A stretch of 11,516 nucleotides of DNA, taken from positions 1 through 11,516 of the forward strand of contig CALGTJ010000316.1 of the NCBI GenBank assembly GCA_937901435.1, in the 5' to 3' direction. The position numbers were made by a program, and so were the translations under genes. Each line of letters begins with the position of its first letter. Position 1 is the first letter of the stretch. Source of the DNA: an uncultured Rhodobacter sp. (GTDB taxonomy: Bacteria > Pseudomonadota > Alphaproteobacteria > Rhodobacterales > Rhodobacteraceae). The notes beneath the pieces are model-generated. The model ran no database searches, was not told the DNA's origin, and saw only the letters and a list, made by a program, of their open reading frames with translations. Positions 7,259 to 11,516 of this stretch are shown in pieces.

Positions 7259-7454
7259 CGCGGGGCGGAAGGGGGGCCGCCTAGGTTTGCCCAGCAATTG
7301 CCCCACTGGCCCACCATCGGGGATCGGATAAAAGCGCGGCTTGATCGCCTCCATGACCTCTGCCAGTCGCGGCTCTGTCGAGGGGGGCGATGCGCGAGAC
7401 CACCACATCGGCAGAGGTGTCTTCGGTAAAATAACCCTGTTCCTGTGTGGACAT
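7259..7454 (-). pseudogene. Remnant of hydroxyquinol 1,2-dioxygenase
   Basis: Fragments of an intradiol dioxygenase that would cleave hydroxyquinol (1,2,4-trihydroxybenzene) to maleylacetate. It starts at the ATG at 7454 with MSTQEQGYFTEDTSADVVVS, the characteristic N-terminus of this enzyme. A frameshift in a run of six C (7382-7387 on the plus strand) moves into the frame reading STEPRLAEVMEAI. That is joined near 7343, by an internal deletion, to a C-terminal-half segment KPRFYPIPDGGPVGQLLG, ending in RPPFRPAP where intact enzymes continue with the iron-ligand region (RPAHIH). About 65 of the roughly 290 residues usual for the family remain, and no iron ligands survive. The start lies only three bases from the stop of the hydroxylase remnant, so the two were once adjacent operon genes. 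It cannot be functional. Confidence 0.8.
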
Positions 7455-7457
7455 GGC

Positions 7458-8744
7458 TTAGCCCTCCGTTTTGGCAGGAATGGCCGCAAGGACGCGGGCC
7501 AGTTCGCTTGAGTGATCGCCCTCTGCGCCATCGTTGCGCCAGCAGACATGCTGATCGGGCCGGGTGAGGATATAGCCCGCATCGCCCACCTCGCACGCAT
7601 GCGCCCAGTCGCCGGTGTGGTCGACATATTGCTGGCGTGGTCCGATGACATGGGCCGCGATGGCAATCCCCATATCGGCGGCAATCTTGGCTGCGGCCTC
7701 TGCCCATGTCATGCCGCCAAGACCGGTGAACAGCGTAAAGACGCCGTGCCCGGCCAGATCCAGCGTCGAATGCGTGCCACCCGCCGCGTCAAACAGCCAG
7801 ACATGGGGAACGCGCGCGCCCGGCCATGTGGTCGGCTGGTAATGCAGATCGGCGTCGGGGGTAAAATCGGGTTCCATCTGGCCATCGGTCACAATCGCAT
7901 CGGATCGATAGCGCTGGTTCATCTCGACACCATGCGCGTCAAATTCGTATGTCTTGAACGCAATCGCCGCATTCAGCGCGGCCCGATGCGCCTCTGCCTC
8001 TGGCGTGCAATCACAACGCGCGTCCATATTGGCCTGAATTTTCTCGATATCCGTGCCCCCGGTCATGCCCAGAGCCTCAAAGATCGGGCCGAATTCACCG
8101 ATGGACTGGTTGGCGCGGGTCACGATCTGCTTGGCAATCGGCGCGCGCTCGACTGTGTGGCTGTCCGGCAGGCCAGCCCCCGCCTGCCCTTTCACAACGG
8201 CCGCCAGCTTCCACGCGAGGTTGAAGGCATCCTGTATCGACGTGTTGGACCCCAGCCCGTTCGAGGGCGGATGCCGGTGCGCCGCGTCACCCATGATGAA
8301 CACGCGGCCCTTTGACATTTGCGTGGCATAGCTGTCGTTGACGGTCCATGTGGTTGCAGGCGGTCTTGACCAAGATCGGCTCGATAAAGGTCTGGGGCAG
8401 ATCGTTCATGAAGGACGGCGAGGACAGCAGATGCTCGGCTCTGGACAAATATGCGTGCCCCATGATTTCATCCGCCCGATCTCTTCGCCCGCAAGGCTTT
8501 CGCAAACGACATTCTTGCCCATCAGGCTTTGATCCATCGCGTTCAGATAGACCTCGGCCTCGACGTCGCGGCCCAGATCGCGCAGCACCTCCATGGTGCG
8601 CTGGTTGGTGATATGCGCGCGCGGCGTATTCGCCAGCCAGTGATAGCGGTTGATCACCACATTGGGCACGCCATAGCCGGACAAAAGCGCCGCCGTCGTC
8701 GATCCGGCCGGGCCAATGCCAGTGCCAGTGCCAGTGCCAAGGGC
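7458..8744 (-). pseudogene. Broken FAD-dependent phenol/resorcinol-type hydroxylase (TfdB family)
   Basis: Remnant of a single-component flavin aromatic hydroxylase that would insert a hydroxyl group into a phenol; the neighbours suggest resorcinol to hydroxyquinol. Three pieces can be aligned. The first (8744 to about 8456) holds the N-terminal FAD motif, with a repeat expansion, and NRYHWLANTPRAHITNQRT. A frameshift near 8455 leads to the second (about 8460-8356), with LSSPSFMNDLPQTFIEPIL. A second frameshift coincides with a deletion of perhaps 150-200 residues near 8357. It joins the third piece (8357-7458), starting TWTVNDSYATQ and carrying the second FAD motif GDAAHRHPPSNGLG and an apparently complete C-terminus. 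About 430 of roughly 600 residues survive. No good start codon lies before the FAD motif. The piece from 8318 down is a clean open frame of 286 codons, but without the N-terminal FAD site it should not act as an enzyme. Confidence 0.85.
8717..8739. repeat. TGCCAG hexanucleotide repeat, 3.8 units
   Basis: TGCCAG occurs at 8717, 8723 and 8729 and is followed by TGCCA at 8735. On the minus strand it encodes alternating Gly-Thr inside the FAD-binding motif of the hydroxylase remnant, giving GTGTGTGIGPAG where intact relatives have a single GTGPAG-like turn. Confidence 0.8.
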
Positions 8745-8760
8745 TCGCCCCTGAGGTCGG

Positions 8761-9232
8761 TTAAACGATGACCTGCATCGAGCCGCCGGTCGGGATGTTG
8801 GGGTGATCGGAATTGTACACGATCACCAGATCATACCCCCCGCCGTCCTTCAGACGCCATTGACCGCCCACCAGAGGCGTCTTGGCGACATTCGCGGCGG
8901 CAAAAGGCTGGGGAAAGCCAATATTCGGGTCGCCCCATGCGTTGCTATCGCCATCGTTGGGAAACAACCCGCCGACCTGCCTGTTGGTGTCCAACTGGTT
9001 CCAGATGGCGGTAAAGGTGCGGATCACATCCTACAGCCCCCAGAAGAAGTGAAAGCTGTAGTCAAACGGACGCCAGATCCGGGATCACCCGGATTGCCCT
9101 GCTGGCCAATGAAATAGGGCTGTACGGGGCCACGGTCGAGATCACCGGGATCTCTTCGGCCTCGCAGGTGGTGGCGACGGGGTTTGTGATTTCAGGCGTC
9201 GAAGCGACCAGCATCAGGTCGATTTCATCGTC
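8761..9232 (-). pseudogene. Remnant of a LivK-type ABC substrate-binding protein (Peripla_BP_6)
   Basis: Fragments of a periplasmic binding protein of the branched-chain amino acid type, a family also used for aromatic acid uptake. It begins without its N-terminus near 9232 (DEIDLMLVASTPEITNP, then EEIPVISTVAP). It shifts frame near 9122 to YFIGQQGNPGDPGS, and shifts again near 9080 to WRPFDYSFHFFWGL. At 9033-9031 a TAG stands where relatives continue without a stop; the frame resumes with DVIRTFTAIWNQLDTNR and PNDGDSNAWGDP. Near 8908 a large in-frame deletion joins GFP to the C-terminal segment PFAAANVAKTPLVGGQW, ending MQVIV and TAA. About 150 of roughly 400 residues are left, with two frameshifts and a nonsense codon. 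The signal peptide and first lobe are lost, and no LivFGHM partner genes are in the window. The piece 8761-9027 is open but is only the tail of this gene. Confidence 0.82.
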
Positions 9233-9234
9233 AA

Positions 9235-9414
9235 GGCGCCGCGCTGGGTGTCCTGTCGGGCAGACAGATCCTGTGGGTTTGCAAGGACACGCGGCAGGCC
9301 CGTCACAAAGGCCGCAAGCCCCTCCAGCGCCAGACCATCTGTGGCCACCGTGCGGTCTTGCGCATAAAGCGCCTCGGCGGCATGGGCCATCGCATTCAGA
9401 CCCGAGGTCACCGT
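9235..9414 (-). pseudogene. Remnant of maleylacetate reductase (iron-type alcohol dehydrogenase family)
   Basis: About 60 residues of an enzyme that reduces maleylacetate to 3-oxoadipate, the step after hydroxyquinol ring cleavage. The recognisable core is TVTSGLNAMAHAAEALYAQD, followed by GLPRVLANPQDLSARQDTQRGA; the HAxEALYA segment and the spacing to the PxDLxAR helix are typical of maleylacetate reductases. Both ends are gone. The N-terminal nucleotide-binding half ends where the divergent LysR remnant begins (about 9410-9420). The C-terminus is joined near 9235 to the binding-protein remnant. Intact enzymes have about 350 residues. The larger open frames running through here on the minus strand are chimeras of remnants and antisense sequence and are not genes. 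Confidence 0.75.
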
Positions 9415-9430
9415 CGTCACCGCAGGCGGT

Positions 9431-9901
9431 TTGACCGAAGGTGCTGCGGCCCTTGGCAAGTCCCAGCCCAGCGTGTCGCGAACTATTTCCATGTTTGAGG
9501 CGCGGGTTGCTGGCAGTCCGGTCTTTATGGATGGGGTGATTTCCAACATGATCGCGGGGTTTCAGGTCGCCTACCCCGATGTCAGGATCGATCAGTCCTT
9601 TGGCTATGCCACCGGGTTGATGGACCAGCTTGCCTTTGGCAACATCGATCTGGCGATCTGCCCGATGAAGGACGGCACCGTCCTGCCCTATTCGGTTGTC
9701 TTTTTGCAAAAGCATCTGAAAAGTCTGGTCGCCCTGCCGATCCGCATCGAGCATCCGGAACGTCAACCTGGCTTGCTGCGTCGGATTGATCGCCCCGAAC
9801 GCCCCGATGCCCTGCGGTTTCGCAACGACATCAAGCAACAGTTCGCTCCCCTGTCCCACACCATCGGCGCGCGAAAGCGCAATACCCCATGGCGCAAGTA
9901 G
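9431..9901 (+). pseudogene. Internally deleted LysR-type transcriptional regulator
   Basis: A shortened LysR-family regulator that probably once controlled the divergent hydroxyquinol genes. The frame stays open for 156 codons, against about 300 in the family. From the TTG at 9431 it carries the recognition-helix part of the HTH (ALGKSQPSVSRTISMFEARV), without the first helix. It then passes by an in-frame deletion to the start of the effector domain (GSPVFMDGVISNMIAGF, then YPDVRIDQS and GNIDLAICPM). A further deletion leads to a typical C-terminus (TVLPYSVVF, LVALPIRIEHPERQPGLLRR, FAPLSHTI). Sequence upstream of 9431 continues the LysR frame for a few codons (TVVTAGG) before running into the maleylacetate reductase remnant. 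With no proper start and an incomplete DNA-binding domain it is very unlikely to work, although the open frame could still be translated. Confidence 0.78.
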
Positions 9902-9909
9902 GAGCGTCT

Positions 9910-9951
9910 TGTCGGTGTGGAGGTTTCGGTGTGGGTGTTTCGGTGTGGGTG
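9910..9951. repeat. 14-bp tandem repeat, three units
   Basis: Two identical units TTTCGGTGTGGGTG at 9924-9937 and 9938-9951 are preceded by a diverged copy TGTCGGTGTGGAGG at 9910-9923 and followed by TTTA. The repeat fills most of the 70-base gap between the LysR remnant and the ABC ATPase stop. It forms no stem-loop that would act as a terminator for either gene. Confidence 0.8.
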
Positions 9952-9971
9952 TTTAGGGGGGCGTTTGTGGT

Positions 9972-11117
9972 TTACCCGCGCCCTTGCCTCTGGGCGAGCC
10001 GGATCCGCTGGCCATCCTGCGGATCAAAGAGAACGCATTTTTCCATGTTGAAAACCAGATCGCGGGTATCCCCGGCCTTGGTTTGGGTGTCGGCCCGCAT
10101 CCGGCAAATGACGTCCTTGTAGCCGAAGGTCGTCGTGACAAAGGTATCTGACCCGGCAGGTTCCACCACCTCAATCCTGTTGGGCACACCAACAAGCGCC
10201 ACGGCATTGCGATCTACGCTGTCCTGATCTGTCACCGCTTCGGGGCGGATGCCGAACAGAATATCAGTGCCCTCACCCATACCTTCTGGCATATCTTCTG
10301 GCAAACCCGTCAGAGGCAAGGCCACATCGCCGCCCTGCGCATCCACAATACGCACCACCGCCCCCTGCCCGGTCATGGCCAGCCGCCCCGGAATGAGGTT
10401 CATCGACGGAGACCCCATGAAGCTGGCCACAAACACATTGGCGGGATCGTCGTAAATCTCCTGCGGTGTGCCAAGCTGCTGCACAAAACCGCCGTTCATC
10501 ACCGCAATGCGGGTGGACAAGGTCAGCGCCTCTATCTGGTCATGGGTGACATAGACAATCGTGGTGCCCAGATTCTGGTGCAGTTTCTTGATCTCGGTGC
10601 GCATATCGACGCGCAGTTTGGCGTCAAGGTTCGACAGAGGTTCATCGAAAAGGAACACATCCGGCTTGCGCACCAAGGCGCGCCCCATTGCGACGCGCTG
10701 ACGCTGGCCGCCGGATAGTTGCCCCGGCTTGCGGGTCAACAGCGGCTCGATCTGCAACAGCTTGGCCACATCGGCCATCGCCCTGTCACGTTCTGGTTTG
10801 GGGATGCCGTGCATCTCAAGCCCAAAGGTGATGTTCTGCGCCACAGTCATGTTCGGGTACAAGGCGTAGCTTTGAAACACCATCGCGATGTTGCGCTTGG
10901 ACGGGTGGACCCCGTTCATCCGCTTGCCCTTGATAGAGATATCGCCCGTCGTGATTTCCTCCAGCCCCGCGATCATGTTCAGCAGGGTGGACTTGCCGCA
11001 GCCAGAGGGGCCGACGAGAACCAGGAACTCTCCTTCCTCGACAGAGATGTCCACATTGTGCAGCACCTGCACCGAGCCATAGGATTTGGTCGCGTTGTTG
11101 ATGTCGAGAAACCCCAT
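9972..11117 (-). CDS. CUT1-family sugar ABC transporter ATP-binding protein (UgpC/MalK type)
   Basis: Cytosolic ATPase of 381 residues that powers a carbohydrate (or polyol/glycerol-phosphate-like) importer. Walker A GPSGCGKS is at residues 36-43, the Q-loop Gln at 82 (VFQSY) and the signature LSGGQ at 134-138. Walker B VFLFDE is at 154-159 and the switch His at 192 (THDQ). Residues from about 235 to the end form the MalK-type TOBE/regulatory region (FMGSPSMNLIPG, then FGIRPEAV). All catalytic residues are intact, so it appears functional. The ATG at 11117 lies three bases after the stop of the permease gene, with AAAGG in the permease tail serving as ribosome site. It is the last visible gene of the operon and runs towards the graveyard. 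The specific sugar cannot be told from the ATPase. Confidence 0.9.
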   Translation of the reverse strand: MGFLDINNATKSYGSVQVLHNVDISVEEGEFLVLVGPSGCGKSTLLNMIAGLEEITTGDISIKGKRMNGVHPSKRNIAMVFQSYALYPNMTVAQNITFGLEMHGIPKPERDRAMADVAKLLQIEPLLTRKPGQLSGGQRQRVAMGRALVRKPDVFLFDEPLSNLDAKLRVDMRTEIKKLHQNLGTTIVYVTHDQIEALTLSTRIAVMNGGFVQQLGTPQEIYDDPANVFVASFMGSPSMNLIPGRLAMTGQGAVVRIVDAQGGDVALPLTGLPEDMPEGMGEGTDILFGIRPEAVTDQDSVDRNAVALVGVPNRIEVVEPAGSDTFVTTTFGYKDVICRMRADTQTKAGDTRDLVFNMEKCVLFDPQDGQRIRLAQRQGRG

Positions 11118-11120
11118 GGG

Positions 11121-11516
11121 TCAGCCTTTCACGGAACCGGCCATCAGACCACGCACGAAATAGCGGCCCGCGACGATGTAGACGAGAAGAGTGGGAAGCG
11201 CGGCCATGATGGCCCCGGCGAAATGCACGTTATATTCCCGCACCCCGGTCGAGGAATTGACGAGATTGTTCAGCGCCACGGTCATCGGCGCAGTGCCGCC
11301 CGAGGCAAAGGAGGCCCCGAACAGAAAGTCGTTCCAGATATTCGTGAACAGCCAGATCACGAAGACCACGGTGATCGGCCCCGAAGAGGGCATCAGGATG
11401 CGGTAGAAGATCTGAAAGAACCCGGCCCCGTCAATCTGGGCCGCCCGCACCAGCTCGGTTGGAAAGGCGGCGTAGTGGTTGCGGAAATAGAGCGTCGAAA
11501 AGCCGATGCCATAGAC
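11121..11516 (-). CDS. CUT1-family sugar ABC transporter permease (MalG/GtsC-like), 5'-partial
   Basis: C-terminal 131 residues of an inner-membrane permease; the gene continues beyond the right edge of the window. The coupling-helix (EAA) motif is visible as LVRAAQIDGAGFFQIFYRIL, followed by membrane segments (ITVVFVIWLFTNIWNDFLFG and, later, LPTLLVYIVAGRYFVRGL) and the common ending GLMAGSVKG. The segment TVALNNLVNSSTGVREYNV resembles glucose/mannose-type permeases such as GtsC, so a hexose or glucoside substrate is plausible but not established. An internal ATG at 11450 is not the start, because the conserved motif begins upstream of it. The stop lies three bases before the ATPase gene, so the two are co-transcribed. 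Confidence 0.85.
   Translation of the reverse strand, partial: VYGIGFSTLYFRNHYAAFPTELVRAAQIDGAGFFQIFYRILMPSSGPITVVFVIWLFTNIWNDFLFGASFASGGTAPMTVALNNLVNSSTGVREYNVHFAGAIMAALPTLLVYIVAGRYFVRGLMAGSVKG

Noticed and set aside
5875..7707. A 610-residue open frame extending the Rieske oxygenase to 7707
   Set aside because: The extra N-terminus runs through the 15-bp repeat and antisense to or out of frame with the hydroxylase and dioxygenase remnants. The ATG at 6996 has a ribosome site and gives the length expected for CntA-type enzymes.
8356..8460. Programmed frameshifting in the hydroxylase
   Set aside because: Two shifts together with a large deletion, a missing start and decayed neighbours show plain pseudogenisation.
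8761..9027. A small independent gene of unknown function (88 residues)
   Set aside because: It is the continuation, after a TAG, of the LivK-type remnant, with family sequence both before and after the stop.
9062..9859. A 265-codon minus-strand open frame as a single gene
   Set aside because: Only its last part (below about 9232) matches a binding protein. The rest is out of frame with the maleylacetate reductase remnant or antisense to the LysR remnant.

Overview
The window looks like an alphaproteobacterial chromosome or megaplasmid segment, most likely from the Roseobacter group of the Rhodobacterales. The basis is the high G+C coding style, the paired phosphonate-type permeases of which the second carries a long soluble domain, and the kind of catabolic genes present. 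No RNA genes, insertion sequences or CRISPR arrays were seen.

Layout. (1) 2-2133, plus strand: the last two genes of a phosphonate-type ABC importer (PhnE-like permeases, ATGA overlap), followed by a credible intrinsic terminator at 2161-2210. (2) 2311-3351, plus: a GlxA/CdhR-type AraC-family regulator. It converges on a minus-strand operon, and the two stop codons share the tetramer CTAG. (3) 6996-3348, minus: a compact four-gene catabolic operon. In order of transcription it encodes a Rieske oxygenase whose metal ligands fall one residue from those of carnitine monooxygenase CntA, two short-chain dehydrogenases, and a 3-hydroxyacyl-CoA/carnitine-dehydrogenase-like enzyme. With the adjacent regulator this looks like a quaternary-ammonium (carnitine- or betaine-like) degradation module. 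The exact substrate is unknown and no reductase partner is present.

(4) About 7259-9901: a gene graveyard. Five adjacent remnants can be recognised: hydroxyquinol 1,2-dioxygenase, an FAD phenol/resorcinol-type hydroxylase, a LivK-type substrate-binding protein and maleylacetate reductase on the minus strand, and a divergent LysR regulator on the plus strand. Together they are the skeleton of an aromatic pathway through hydroxyquinol, eroded by internal deletions, frameshifts and at least one nonsense codon. Short tandem repeats lie on both sides (15-bp units at 7155-7229, 14-bp units at 9910-9951), and a hexanucleotide expansion sits inside the hydroxylase remnant.

(5) 9972-11516, minus: the 3' end of a CUT1 sugar ABC importer operon, with a partial MalG/GtsC-type permease followed by a UgpC/MalK-type ATPase.

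Functionally the window joins three separate uptake or catabolic units. Two appear intact as far as they are visible: the phosphonate-type and sugar importers at the edges, and the Rieske operon with its regulator. Between them lies a catabolic operon in an advanced state of deletional decay.
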